NCBI GenBank assembly: GCA_033439265.1
Contig: JAVTVX010000026.1
Span: forward strand, 4,899,001 to 4,963,000
Reading direction: 5' to 3'
Length of the DNA stretch: 64,000 bases
Source of the DNA: Dillenia suffruticosa
Lineage: Eukaryota; Streptophyta; Magnoliopsida; Dilleniales; Dilleniaceae
The notes under the pieces are model-generated. The model was not told the origin of the DNA and ran no database searches. It saw only the letters and a program-made list of their open reading frames with translations. The position numbers and the translations under genes are program-made. Position 1 is the stretch's first letter, and each line of letters begins with the position of its first letter. Of this stretch, positions 34,612 through 47,300 are shown one piece after another.

Positions 34612-37600
34612 ACATTTTTAGGGGGGTGCTACGTTTTGCCTCAAAAAGCAGTACTCCGTTGGGGTTTTTTTTTTTTTTTTACTCTTATTATTATTATTAT
34701 TATTATTTACGTATATATATATATACCAAAATTCGCGGATACGGTAAAAATTTAAAATATACAAAAAATTTCAATATAAATACCCCAAAATCAAAAATCA
34801 AAATAAATGAAATATTTCTCCATATATATATAACTGAGAATATTTTATTAAATTCCTAAACAAGAGTACAGTAGTACGGACACCACAGTGTCGGTGTTAC
34901 AATTTCTAACCCCTTAAAAACAAATTTCGTTCTCGAAACTAAAAGAGGACTAAACAACAAATAAATGGGGGTACTGTCTCCTCATAGCCTCCTTGGGCTC
35001 CTAGGTCTCTTCCTCAACTTGGTCACTCCTCCACAAGACTTTGACCAATGAGACTTCCTTACTCCGCAGCTTCCTAACCTGCCGATCTTGAATAGCCACG
35101 GGCTGAACTGAAAGACTAAGGTTCTCGTGTAACTCAATAAGTGGAGGCTCAAGTACATGAGAAATCGGCCAAATACTTCCTGAGTACTAAGACATGGAAA
35201 ATATCGTGAATACGGGATAGTTCATCTAGCAGCTTCAATCTGTACGCCACACTTCTGACCCTTTCAAGGATACGGAAAGGTCTAATATATCTGGGGCTCA
35301 ATTTGCCCCGCTACCTGAATCGTATAACTCCCTTTCAAGGAGATATTCTCAAGAAAACCATATCTTCAGTGGGAAACTCAAGAGTTCGTCGCCTACAATC
35401 GACATATGCCTTCTGTCTGTCCTGGGTGGCTTTCATCCACTCACGAATGACCTTTACTTTATCTTTCGTTTCCTCAATCAGCTCAACACTGCTGAGACAT
35501 CACTCTCCAACTTCATCCCAGCATATCGGGGTGTGGCACTTCCTGCCATACAGTGCCTCATATGGGGGCATCCCTATACTGGCCTGATAGTAGTTATTAT
35601 ATGCGAATTCGACCAGCGGAAGGTGCCGATCCCAACTATCCTGGAAATCCATCACACATGCCCTCAGCATGTCCTCAAGGGTCTGAATGGTTCTCTCTAA
35701 CTGACCATCTATTTGCGGATGATAGGCTGTACTAAAATTCATCCTTGTACCCATTGCTTTATGCAACTTGGGCCAAAATCTAGAAGTAAATCTTGGGTCC
35801 CTGTCTGATACTATCGACACAGGAACACCATGCAGCCGGACTATCGTATTAATGTAAAGACGTGACAAGGTCACCAAAGGATAGTCGCTACGAATAGGAA
35901 GAAAATGCGTGGACTTGGTGAGTCGATCTACAATCACCCAAATGGTATCATGCCGTGATGAAGTCCGCGGTAGCCCTATCACAAAATCCATAGTAATGTG
36001 ATCCCATTTCCACTCAGGGATAAGTAAGGGCTGTAATATACCAGTCGGCCGCTGATACTCGGCTTTCACCTGCTAGCAAACTAAACACCTAGCCACAAAT
36101 CTGCGATTCCTCATTTCATGCCAGGCTACCAATAACTATCCCGAATGGTTCAATACATCTTGGTACCACCCGGATGCAATGCATAAGCGGAAGAGTGAGC
36201 CTCCTCGAGTATGGTCTTGCGGAGATTGCTATCGGCGAGAATGCAAACCCGCTCTCTATATACAATTGGTCCGTCATCGCGGATTCGGAAGTCTCCGCCC
36301 TCAGCTCTGCAGACTCTATCCGCAATACCCTAGAGCTCCTCATCTATACCCTGGAGCTTTCTGATACGGTTGAACAAAGTCGGCCTGATCTCGAATCTAG
36401 CTAGTAAACCTCCCTGAAAATCACTAGTGAAACTAACTCCTAAGGCTCGAAGTTCCACTAAACAAGAAAGGTAGGCTTTCTCTGTCGACTGTGAGGATGA
36501 TGCTAACTTCTGACTTAAGGCATCTGCTACAACATTCGCTTTGCCCGAATGATAGTCAATAATGAGGTCATAATTTTTGAGAAGTTCTAACCATCTCCTT
36601 TGTCTTAAATTTAGCTTCTTTTGGGTAAATAGATATTTCAAACTCCTGTGATCTATAAATATCCTGTAGGTCACCCCATAAAGATAATACCACCATATTT
36701 TCAATGCGAAAACTATGGCTGCCAACTCCAAATCATGTGTCGGGTAATTAACCGTATGTTTCTTCAGTTGTTGCGAGACATATGCAATAACCTGACCATC
36801 CTACATCAGAGCACAACCCAATCCCTGTCGGCTAGCATCACTGAACACTGTATAATCCCGACTACTAGTGGGAAGGGCTAAAATAGGAGCGGATGTCAAC
36901 CGTTGTTTGAGCACCTGAAAGCTCGCCTCACAACGGTCATCCCAAACAAACTTGACCCCCTTCTGGGTCAATTTAGACAACGGAGTCACTATCCAGGAGA
37001 ATCCCTCTATAAATCTGTGATAATACACGGCCAAACAGAGAAAACTACGAATCTCGGTAACTGTTCGTGGCTGCTCCCACTTCACTATATCCTCAACCTT
37101 CCGCGGATCAACATAAATACACTCCGTAGAGACAATGTGCCCCAAGAATAAAATTTGTCTCAGCCAAAACTCACATTTCAAGAATTTGGCATATAGTTGC
37201 TTCCCACGGAGTATCTGCAATACTACCTGAAGGTGCTAAACATGATCTTCATCACTCTGTGAATATATCAAGATGTTATCGATGAATACGATGACGAACT
37301 GATCCAAGTAGTCGTGGAAAACTCGGTTCATTAGATCCATAAAAGTAGCTGGGGTATTAGTCTGCCCAAACAGCATAACTAGAAACTCGTAATGGCCGTA
37401 TAAGGTGCAAAAAGCTGTCTTGGGTACATCTTCGGCTCGAATCCTCAATTGATGATAACCCAAACGGAGATCAATCTTAGAGAAAAATCTGGCTCCCTGC
37501 AGCTGATCAAACAAATCATCGATACGTGACAGGGGATATCTATTTTTGATGGATCCACACAAACCCTAAGTGTACCATCTTTCTTCTTTACAAATAATAC

Positions 37601-38200
37601 CGGAGCATCCCAAGGTGAAGTGCTCTGGCGAATAAACCCCTTGTTTAAGAGTTCTTGCAACTGAATCTTAAGCGCTCTTAGTTCCGCAGGCGCCATTCTA
37701 TATGGCGAAATAGAAATAGGATTAGTCCCCGGTACTAGATCAATCTCGAAATCAAACTCCCGAACTGGTGGCAATATGAGAAGCTCATCGGGAAAAACCT
37801 CTGGAAAATCCTGCACCACAGGAACATCTTCAAGTCCCGATCCCTTAACGGTGGTGTCGACAACATAAGCCAGATAAGCCGTACTACCATGGCGTACCAA
37901 GCGTCTAGCCTTCATAACAGATATAATACAGCGGGGCAATACTAATCTCTCACCCTGAAATACTAATGGTGGCTGCCCGGACCTCCGAAACTCAACCTCT
38001 TTAGTGAAACAATCCACGAAAGCCCAGTGTAAACTCAGCCAATCCATCCCTAAGATGGCATCGAAATCCGTGATAGGGAGCGGAATCAGATCTGCCTCTA
38101 ATACCGCCCCCAATACCGACCTCACAGCCTCTATAAACTGTATCTCGAATGATATACTTGTCAAGAGGAGTGACTACCATAATCTCCTCATCAAGTGGCG

Positions 38201-38675
38201 TCAGTATAGTACTTTTGTTGTATTTCTGTATAAGCTTTTTGTATATCATGATTTCGATGTACAGTTTTGACTAGTTAAAGTTTTAGAAACTTAACTAGCT
38301 TGATATATATATGAATTTGTCCACTTTTCTTCGCATTTTAAATATCTTTAATCTTTTCCTATCTTTAGGTACCATGCGAATATTTAGTATCGATGTCCGT
38401 TTTCTTATAGATGCTGGATCGAATTTTTCATATGTAGCTCACATATGAAAAATTCGATCCAGCATCTATAAGAATACGGACATCGATACTAAATATTCGC
38501 ATGGTACCTAAAGATAGGAAAAGATTAAAGATATTTAAAATGCGAAGAAAAGTGGACAAATTCATATATATATCAAACTAGTTAAGTTTCTAAAACTTTA
38601 ACTAGTCAAAACTGTACATCGAAATCATGATATACAAAAAGCTCATACAGAAATACAACAAAAGTACTATACTGA
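38201..38675. repeat. Near-perfect 235-bp inverted duplication in TEK2
   Basis: Arms 38201-38435 and 38441-38675 are reverse complements, separated by the 5 bases AGCTC. Reading by eye I count about three mismatches in 235 pairs. The arms hold the end of the gag-protease spacer and the protease active-site region (DAGSNFS motif), once in each direction. A single-stranded copy or transcript would fold into a hairpin of about 235 bp. The arms are far more alike than the two LTRs of the nearby elements, so the duplication is young or kept similar by gene conversion. Confidence 0.92.
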
Positions 38676-40373
38676 GGGATCTGTAGGAGGATTACCCATA
38701 ATAACATCAGGGTTCGCCTGTGCGTCCTCCTGTGTCATCGCAAACACACGAGCCTAGGCCCTAGGCTGCTGTCGTGACGGTCTGATACTGTATTACTCCC
38801 GGCTACAGTCCAGGGAGCGGTAAGAGCTGAATGCGCAGGTGCCCCCTGCTGGCCTATGCCAGAAGTACCAGTACGACTCTACAAAGTTGATCCTCCTCGA
38901 CCAAAATCTGGCAGACACTCCTAATGTGACCTTACTTCCCACACTCGAAGCAAGTAACTGGTACTCTACATGGCTCAAAGACATTGTGGCTGCCGCATCT
39001 ACGGCAGAAAGGCTATCTCTATGTAGTTGACTGTGTAGAGACACTAGGGGCTGGTGCCCCAAAACCCTGTGGTCGAGGCCTCTATCCCGGTCCTGCTGGT
39101 CTGAAGCTAGAACAACCTCCGGGATATCCAAAACGTCTACCCCTCTTCGAAGACTGTCCCCCCTATGATCCAGTCTTCCTCTTCTTGTGACTCTCCCTGT
39201 GTCTAGCCTTAGCTCGGACGATCTCCTCTTCCCGATATGCTGAATCAATCACCTCTGATAGTGTAAAAGAAGGAGTTACTATCATATACTTCTTGATGAT
39301 CAATTGGAGATCATCTTCAAACTTAAACTTCATTTGAGCTGGTATAGCCATGTCGGGGATGAAGGCCGTTAGTCGTCTAAGCTCAGCCTCGTACTTTGAA
39401 ACTGATCTCGTCACCTGGCATAAGTGCAGGAACTTCGTCCTCATCCGGTCCTGCTGGAATGGGGTGAAGTACCTGCGGTCGAACTCTCGTAGAAAATCCT
39501 CCCACCTCTGGTCTGTGTAGCACTTTCACGAATAGCCTCCCACTACGAGAGGGTATCTCCGTCGAGGAGTCTCTCAGCAACTCTCAATCTGAACTCCTCT
39601 GACAACCCCAAATCTGTAAGGATCTTACGAGTCCTGTTGATCTAGTGCTTTGCCACTACGGCATCACTAGATCATGAAAAGTCAGAGCATCCGAGCAGTC
39701 GAGACTCTTTCACCAACTGAGTGAGCTTGTGGGTGTGCCTCAAAGTAGCCGACGTCTCATCGATCGAAGTAGAAACAGAAGGACCGACCACCGAAGGAGG
39801 AATCGGTGCCGTCGGTACAGGTATGGATGCAGGTACGGTCGTTGGAGTCTATAGTGGAGGCGGTGGCATCTACACCCCATATCTACTGTACCACTCCTGC
39901 CACTATCTCAAGGCATCGAGTGGTGGTGGAGGGATCTCGGCTGTACCAGCCGATGGAGGTGCTGGGGGTGGCACTAGAGAAGGTGCGTAAGTAGAAGAAG
40001 CACCCTCTGGTGCTCGTGGAGCCTCAAGTGCCCTAGAAGCCTCAGGCACTGAGGGACTCTCCGATGGTGCACCGCGCCTATCACATCTAGGCTGCATAAT
40101 TCTGCAAAGAGAGCACCGTTTCATTAGATATAAGCAAGGATTATGGTTAGTTACAGGGTAACTAACCCCTTAAAATAGAATTCGAGTTATGGATGAAGGT
40201 AATCGAATGCAGAATCATGGAATGTATGCCTCGTATATCGTACCCTTTATAATAAATGAAATTATATGCCACCACGTACGAGACTTTAAATGACTGTATG
40301 AAACTCTCTAATGCATTGAGAACTTTTAAAAGTACTTGGGAAGACTTCTACTACTATCTTTTCTCTAACCTGG

Positions 40374-40384
40374 CTCTGATACCA
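40374..40384 (-). other. TEK2 primer-binding site
   Basis: CTCTGATACCA, complement of TGGTATCAGAG, a few bases from the right LTR. It confirms the - strand orientation. Confidence 0.82.
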
Positions 40385-40391
40385 ATAGAAC

Positions 40392-40997
40392 TGTCATGTC
40401 TCGAACCGGGGTCGTGAGCAGTCATCCGTTGCCCTGAATGCCGGTTATATTTTTATTAAAAATCGGGTAAACTTCCCCATAAATCATAGGGTTTCTACGG
40501 GGACTGCAGGTGAGCTCTCAAAGGAGACGGCTGGTCACGGGCTCGCGGGTCGTTGCTGGCTCGCGGGCCGTCGCGGGTTGGTGTGCTCGCGGGCTGGTAG
40601 GCTGATGGCATGCTGTGGCGTGCACACACTCACGCGGGGAGGGTCGTGCAGGGGCGCTCTCACGCTGGGGAGATCGCGCAAGGGCGCACTCATGGGTTGC
40701 GCACTAGTGGGTTGGAGCGCGCTTGTGCACAGGTGCGCTCCCGAGTAGGCGTGCGCTCATGTTCGCGCTGTGGAGGGCTCGGGCAGTCGCGCGCTCGTGC
40801 TTGTGCTATGGCGCGCTGGTACGGGGAAACGCACGCTTGCGCTCATGTAGGGAGGATCGTGCTGCAGGCTGGCGCTCGCACGAGGAGGATCGCGCTCTCA
40901 GGGAGGCTGCGCGGTCGCGGGGAGGGATTAGTGGTGGGAGAGGGAGCGGCGGTGGAGGGGGAGAAAGGTGAGGCGGCCGTGGGAAGGAGAAGAGGCG

Positions 40998-41032
<35 letters not shown>

Positions 41033-41385
41033 GAAGAGAGAGAGGGGAAAGAGAAAGGGATTAGGGCTAAAAGCCCTAATCCCATTTTTGTGGGGGTGCT
41101 GCGTTTTGCCTCAAAACGTAGCACTTCAGTGGGCTTTTTTTTTACTCTTATTATTATTATTATTATTATTTACGTAAATATATATATATATATATATATT
41201 CACTTTACACGAAAATTTACGGATACGGTAAAAATTTAAAATATACAAAAAATTTCAATTTATATACCCCAAAATCAAAAATCAAAATAAATAAAACATT
41301 TCTCTATATATATATAACTGAGAATATTTTATTAAATTCCTGAATAGGAGTACAGTAGTATGGACACCGCAGTGTCGGTGTTACA
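40392..41385 (-). repeat. TEK2 right LTR (5' LTR of the element), short form
   Basis: Begins TGTCATGTCTCG, ends GTGTTACA, about 1 kb against 2.96 kb for its partner. It holds a GC-rich tract (40540-40925), a GA-rich run (about 40997-41045), the palindrome at 41057-41083 and an (AT)n run near 41180-41200. A 209-codon frame (40610-41239) is low complexity, not a gene. Confidence 0.85.
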
Positions 41386-41390
41386 TGCAT

Positions 41391-42532
41391 CATATTATTT
41401 TGAGCCTCACGTTCAGCGCAAGAGGCGGAGAGGGAAGAAATGATGAGAGTCCTATTGATCCCAATTTGAAGTCATTCTCAATTTTTAACTACCTTAGTCG
41501 ACCAAGTGGACCATGTAAGCGTAGATACTTAATTGGTCAAGAATGGCGGGCAGTCTACATATATATTTTACTAAACTATCCAGAAGTGACGCCATATTTC
41601 GAGTTAGTATATATTTTTTATTTTATGTATTTCTTATGTCGTAAATTGTTTGTGTTAAAATTTATTTTCTTTGATGGTAGGATTTTCTAAAAAGTATATT
41701 CTGAACTTTTGACACGTGAGTTTGATCGTTTCTGCGATGAAAAATTTACACCATGGTTCAAAAAATATATAAGTAGACTATAAATTATTTAAATATTTAC
41801 TTTAAAACATATTAACATATTTATTTGACTTTAGGTCCATGATAATCAAGCTCAAGTTGAGCAAAAATTGTTAATCCATCTGTCATGGGGTCCAAAATCA
41901 ATGATACGAATTTAACCAACATATTTCATAAACGGGTATAATTTTCATACTAAAGAATATGGAATGGAGAAAACGACAATGAATAGTGGGGTTTGTGTTC
42001 AGTCATGCAATGATGATGAAGGTCAAAATGATTTTTATGGTTTGTTTGATGAAATCGTAGAGGTAGAATACCCTGGTCCAGAATTACGGGTTGTTTTATT
42101 TATGTGTTGCTGGTTTGACCCAATCAAAGGGATGAAAGTGCATCCACAGTTTAATTTGGTTGAAATAAATCATAAGAAATTGTATAAAAGATATAAACCA
42201 TTTGTGTTGGCACAACAAACGATTCAAATATTTTATACTTCATATCCTAGTTTGAAACGTGACAAAATTGATTGGTGGACTGTTTATAAAACGAAAACAC
42301 GAAAAAAAATTGAGGAACATTGGGAAGACATAACATATCAATAAGAGAAAGTTGTCAATACATTTCAAACTGAGGAATATAATATTCCAATGTTACGAGA
42401 TCCCAGTGGAGTAGTGATAGATGTGGATGCAAGTGAAATTCATGAAGAAGATGATGAAGAATCTAATTTTGAGATAGATGAGGAGGTTGAGCATGAAGAT
42501 GAGGATGATGATGAGGATTTTGATTTTTGATG
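41391..42532 (+). pseudogene. CACTA B transposase, C-terminal exons (DUF4216 region, acidic tail)
   Basis: After TEK2 the protein resumes: GRNDESPIDPNLKSFSIFNY, LSRPSGPCKRRYLIGQEWRA and YILLNYPEVTPYFE. An intron with GT...AG ends at 41603-41680 rejoins the frame as PYFEIF. FDRFCDEKFTPWFKKY follows. 41964-42344 is open for 126 codons with NDFYGLFDEIVEVEYPGPEL, VVLFMCCWFDP, KVHPQFNLVEINHKKLY, PFVLAQQTIQIFY and IDWWTVYK. The acidic tail (EHEDEDDDEDFDF) ends at a TGA near 42530. Stops at KKIF-x and after HWEDITYQ show it is inactive. Confidence 0.82.
41603..41680 (+). other. Intron in CACTA B transposase gene (second)
   Basis: 78 bp from GTTAGTATAT to TTGATGGTAG. Removal joins TTCGA to GATTTTC, giving FEIF, as in related proteins. 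CACTA C shows a break in its coding frame at the same place. Confidence 0.6.
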
Positions 42533-42809
42533 ACGGGTAAGTTTTGTTCTCTTATTATAATAAAAATCGGATATTTATCTATTTATTGTCTCATTCTTAA
42601 ATTTATATATTTGATTTGTTAATGTATTATCTTTTTTCTATAGGTCATTAGAGAAGATTTCTTGACATATTGGTGCCTTGTTTCGTCGCATTTAATTTGT
42701 CAAATTAAATATGGTAAGTTTATTCATATTCTTCATTATGCATCTAATGAACATGCAATTTTTATTTTTTATTTTTGTTAATAATATATTAAGGTTAATA
42801 GTTTCGATG

Positions 42810-43518
42810 TGGCGGCCATAGACGAAATTTTGATGGAAGATCACGCTCTTCACCATCGCAGTCCGCTTCGGCACCTTTGCAATCCCATTTCCTTGCCGGC
42901 AATGTACCTTCGCCTCCCCCTTCTATTGCAGGCCCTTCGCATTCTCAACAAATGGCTAGTAATGTACCTTCTCCAGTCCCTTCGGTGGAACACTCGTATG
43001 CAAATAAGGAAGACAATCGAGAGTTGATAGCCCCTTATGGAGATTCGTAAGTACTAAATTTTAAAATCTTAGATGTACTTATTTCTTTTATTTATAAAAC
43101 AAATTATTCTTTTAACTATATTGTTTATTTAACATTGTTTGTTTGAAACTTTATATTAGATTTACAAATTCTGTGCATGTTATTCACGAGCTTAATAGAA
43201 TAGTGAATAACCATTGGGGAGGGGATTCGACGACTTACACAAGCACTCCGGAAGAAACAAAAGATCTATGGTGGAGCGAGTTCAAGGTAAGTTATCCCAA
43301 TCAGTTTATATATGAAATTAAGTTAATAGTTTTATAATCAATTGGTTTTATTCCATTGCAGTGACTATTTACTTGGGACGAGACTGAAGAGTTAGAATTA
43401 AGAAGGATTTTCAAGAAAAAATGTGGCGATCATATCCGATACACTCTAAATCATGCGAAGAGACACGGAAAAAAGCCAAACTGGATCACCGAGCAAAATT
43501 GGGTGATCCAGTTTATAT
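42810..43518 (+). pseudogene. CACTA B TnpA-like gene, 5' part (Transposase_24 type)
   Basis: A Pro/Ser-rich start (about 42830-43050; frame with PSPVPSVEHSYANKEDNREL) is followed after an intron by FTNSVHVIHELNRIVNNHWG and ETKDLWWSEFK, a GT donor at about 43287, and then LFTWDETEELELRRIFKKKC, HAKRHGKKPNWITEQNW. The order and the W..F / F.W....E motifs match plant En/Spm TnpA-like proteins and the fragment in CACTA C. The gene is cut at about 43519 by TEK3. Between the gene pieces on either side of TEK3, the middle of the family domain is missing. Confidence 0.65.
43478..43514. repeat. 13-bp perfect inverted repeat beside the TEK3 breakpoint
   Basis: AAACTGGATCACC (43478-43490) and GGTGATCCAGTTT (43502-43514) flank 11 bases. 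The right arm lies within a few bases of the start of TEK3 LTR homology at about 43519. Such an inverted patch is typical of template-switch filler at a rearrangement junction. Confidence 0.7.
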
Positions 43519-44365
43519 ATGACAGTGCTTTGAATGCATATTTGACCTGCTAATGCGTGCAAATGATATATTGTTGAAATGAAAAGTATGATGATTTGAA
43601 GTATGATTTGTATACTTACGCTTTGACACTCCAGTTTCACAATTCTTATTAGACGATTGCATTGACCCACTCACTCACTGAGTATTCTTTCCCTGAGTAC
43701 TCACCCCTCATTTCTCCACTTGTTTCAGAGATAGTATTTGACAAGGAGTATTGCTTTTAGGACGCTTAGTATCATTAGGAGATCTGGTCTGGACTTGAAA
43801 AGTTATTGTATATTTTCATTATAATTTCGTGAGTTAAAAATTGTACAAATGATGTATATGTATTTTGAGGTCTATAGATGACCATTGTATAATTCTGGGA
43901 TGACTGTACAAATATGGATATTTAAATTATGGAACTCTCGTGTCATTGTATAATACTCTCATTGAAGCAATTTCTATTCATTGTGTATGTTACTTGGGAA
44001 TGTGTCATGTCCTAGAATTGTACTTTAGGACCGCTCGGTGCCACCTCTAAATCACAGGAAGGGTGACTGGCGGCTGTTCATGCCTTTGACGGGGGTATGG
44101 TAGTAGAGGTCTGTGGTTAGGACTGTGGAAATTCGTTTTGTTAGCCTTGCATGTCCTGGATTGTGCAGTATGGATGTGTTGGTCTGATGTTGAGATTGGA
44201 TTTATGTATTGTGAGGCCGGGTTGGCCCTATTGTATAGGTAGTAGGTTGATTGCTATATGGGAAACCTCTGATATGTGAGAAAGTTCTGTCCGATTTTCT
44301 ATAAAAATATAGCCGGCATTCAGGACAACGGGTGGCTACTCAAGATCCCGGTTCGGGGCGTGACA
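43519..44365 (+). repeat. TEK3 left LTR, partial
   Basis: About 847 bp that align with 51739-52591 of the right LTR and end in GGGGCGTGACA next to the primer-binding site. Shared wording includes GAGTACTCACCCCTCATTTC and TAATTCTGG. Confidence 0.88.
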
Positions 44366-47300
44366 GTTGACTTGGTATCAGAGACTAGGTTGAGAGCTAT
44401 GTAGGAAGAGAGTCTTGAAAACATTCCCAAGTGTGTTAGTGTTTAAAGTCCTTAATGCATGAGAGTTTTATATAGTTATGAAGTCCTAGTACATGGTCAT
44501 AGGTTTATGAGTTCATCTATTTTAGGGGGTTAGATACAGTTGTATCTAACCTAACATGTTTTTTTTTGGATTCCATTCTTTGTGAGGGTAGTCAAGATGT
44601 GACTAGTCCAAATTTCTTAAACCATGCATATTCTTTGAACGATACCTAATAAGGATTCTTCTCTTGCAGAACTATGATGACCCGACGGAGCACCCGTTTT
44701 GCCCCACCAGAGGAATTAGACGAGCCGGAGGATCGTTCCTTGACTCGCGTGCCACCACCGGCACCTACTTAGCCAGCTGCTCAGGCTAAGACTCCCGTAC
44801 CCATACTCGACGCCTTTCGGCAGGCGTATGAGTGGTACGCTTCGTATGGGGTCCAGATTCAGCCCCCACCACCTCTTACAGCGGCGCCTGCACCTGTCAC
44901 AGTGCCAGTTCCTTCGACAACAGTTGTACTGCTGGTGGCCGATCCTTTTATCTTGTCAGAGCCGAGTGAGACCACATCAGTTACTCTTAGACGGGTGCAT
45001 GAGTTGACTTAGTTGGTTAAGGAGGCCCGTCAGCTAGGGTGCATGGATTTCACAGGGCTTGGTGATGCTGCGGCAGCCAAGCATTGGATCAACAGCTCCC
45101 GCAGGATTTTGACTGATCTGGGGATTGGAGAGGAGCTCTGCCTGAAAGTGGCACAACGATTATTAGAAAGAGAGGCCTTCTTATGGTGGGAGGCCCTCAC
45201 TGATGAGGTGACAGAACCACTGCGGTAGGATGACTTCCTTCGGGAGTTTGACTGCAGATTCTTCCCACTCTACCAGTAGGACCGGATGAGGTTAGAGCTG
45301 GGATGGCTTACACAGGGGTCCAGATCTATCTCAGAGTATGAGGCAGACATACGGAGACTTGCCGCATTTGTACCTGATCTGGCCACACCTCAATTTTTTC
45401 GCTTCAAATTCGAAAACGGTCTTAGTCTCAGCATAAAGAAGTATATGACTGTTACTCCACAGTTTACACTGGCCGAGGTGATAGACTCTGCTCACCGCGA
45501 GGAGACTTTGGTCCGCTCCGAGACTAGAACAGAGAGCTAGAGAGAAAGAAAGAGAAGTCTCATTCTGCGCATAACTCCAAGAGGGGCAGGGGATCGAGTT
45601 CGCACAGAGACGGATTTGGATCTGGATCATTTAATATGGGATAGGGATAGTACTCCCAGGGGTTCAGACAGCCTGCTTCGACTCACCCTATACAGTATAC
45701 TACTCAGCGGCATCCTTATTGCCACAGGTGTAATAGGTCCCATTCGATAGGAGCTTGTTTAGTGTCGGTCACTTGCTTCCACTGTGGGAAGCCGGGGCAT
45801 ATCAGGAGTTCTTGCCCGGAGTTAGGATGCGAAAGACAGAGTTCACAGAGCTGCACTAGTACTCCTCATATGGGTCAGCAGGGGCAGCCTACTAGGCTAG
45901 CATCTTCTACTCCTAGGGTGACTACCGGGAGTAACACAGTGTAGACCCAGGCACGATAGTAGCCTAGGGCTTAGGCCCGGGTTTATGCCATGATGCAGGA
46001 GGATGCCCAGGTGAACCCCGACATCATCATGGGTACTTTACCTATCTTCGGAATAGATGCTTGTATCCTTATTGACACGGGGTCTAACTATTTGTATGTG
46101 AGCGATCAATTCTCTCGATATTCTGATACGCCGCTCTCACCTTTAGACGATGAGATATTGGTCATCACTCCTCTGGGTGAGCAGATTGTGCACGGCACAG
46201 TATATAGAGAATGTGAGATCAAAGTTGGGGATACAGTGTTGAAGGCAGATCTAATCCCTCTCGCCATGACTGATTTTGATGCCATCTTGGGGATGGATTG
46301 GTTACATATGTATCGGGTTTCAGTTGACTACTTTAAGAAGTAGGTGGAGTTTTGAAAACCCGATCAGTCAGTGTTGATTTTTGAGGGCGAGAGGCGAGTT
46401 TTACCCCGCTATGTCATTTCAGTTTTGGAGGCCAAACGTATGATTCGTTGCGGGTGTGCGGCATATCTACTTACATCATAGACACCACTGATCAGGGACC
46501 GAGACTTGAGGATGTTCCAGTGGTATAGGAGTTTACTGATATTTTCCCTGAGGAGCTACCCGAATTACCACCGGTTTAGGAGTTCGACTTTGAGATCGAT
46601 TTAGCTCCGGGGACTACCCCTATCTTTATGTCGCCATACAGGATGGCGCCGGCTAGCTGAGAGAGCTCAAGGTCCAGTTGCAAGAGTTGCTGGATAAGGG
46701 GTTTATCCGTCCTAGCACGTCACCTTGGGGTGCTCCAGTGCTGTTTGTAAAGAAAAAGAATGGCTCACTGAGATTGTGTATGGATTACAGGCAGCTTAAT
46801 AGGGTGACTATGAAGAACAGATATCCATTGCTTCGCATAGATGATTTGTTTGATCAATTGCAAGGTGTCCGAGTTTTCTCAAAAATTGATCTTCGATCGG
46901 GATATCATCAGTTGCGGATTAGGACTCAAGATGTGCCAAAGACAGCTTTCCGCACTCGATATAGGCACTATGAATTCCTTGTCATGCCGTTTGGGCTGAT
47001 TAATGCCCCATCTGCGTTCATGGACTTGATGAACAAAGTTTTTCACAACTATCTAGACCAGTTTGTCATAGTCTTCATAGACGATATACTAGTGTATTCG
47101 CGGAGTGACGATGATCATATTCAGCATCTTCGCACCGTTTTACAGATCCTCTACGATGAGCAGCTGTATGCCAAATTCACAAAATGTGAATTTTAGCTAA
47201 GACATGTTGGATTTTTGGGGCATGTCGTTTCTGCAGAAGGGATTTTTGTCGATCCGCAGAAGGTCAATGCCATTATGAGATGAGAGCAGCCACAGACAGT

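Larger units (their letters stand above)
31946..34901 (-). repeat. TEK2 left LTR (3' LTR of the element)
   Basis: Begins TGTTACGCCCC, ends GTGTTACA. It contains a GC-rich minisatellite (33945-34450), a GA-rich run near 34540-34590, a short perfect palindrome at 34589-34611 and a poly-T/(TTA)n tract at about 34662-34708. Its first 2 kb resembles 61179 onward (TEK4). Open frames at 32878-33226 and 33806-34613 are within the repeat and not genes. Confidence 0.88.
34902..40391 (-). pseudogene. TEK2 internal region, gag-pol remnant
   Basis: Chromovirus signatures on the - strand: protease-side motif AILGMDWLSLH, reverse transcriptase motif [16 protein letters not shown] and a catalytic box in the form FIDNILIYS, RNase H motif DHRSLKYLF, integrase motifs [10 protein letters not shown] and IVSDRDPRF, and gag motif IIKKYMIV. 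A zinc knuckle of C-x2-C-x4-H-x4-C form lies between gag and protease. The content matches TEK1 and TEK3 closely. Described only as a fossil; it has many breaks. Confidence 0.88.
31946..41385 (-). mobile_element. TEK2: Ty3/gypsy chromovirus, Tekay/Del type, in CACTA B
   Basis: Bounded by a perfect 5-bp target duplication TGCAT (31941-31945 and 41386-41390). LTRs start TGTTACG/TGTCATG and end GTGTTACA. They differ strongly in length: left 31946-34901 (about 2.96 kb), right 40392-41385 (about 1 kb). Primer-binding site at 40374-40384, so it reads on the - strand. Order from right to left: gag (about 40124-39163), zinc knuckle (about 38960-38880), protease (about 38250-37950), reverse transcriptase (37800-36800), RNase H (36731-36330), integrase (36110-35500), chromodomain side (35300-34930). 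A 235-bp inverted duplication sits at 38201-38675. Broken, with many breaks. Confidence 0.9.

Noticed and set aside
33806-34613. Many open frames in a TEK2 LTR
   Set aside because: Low-complexity translation of a minisatellite and of GA-rich sequence.
40610-41239. 209-codon open frame
   Set aside because: Lies wholly in the short TEK2 LTR; Arg/Ala/Gly-rich then Glu/Arg repeats from a GA run.
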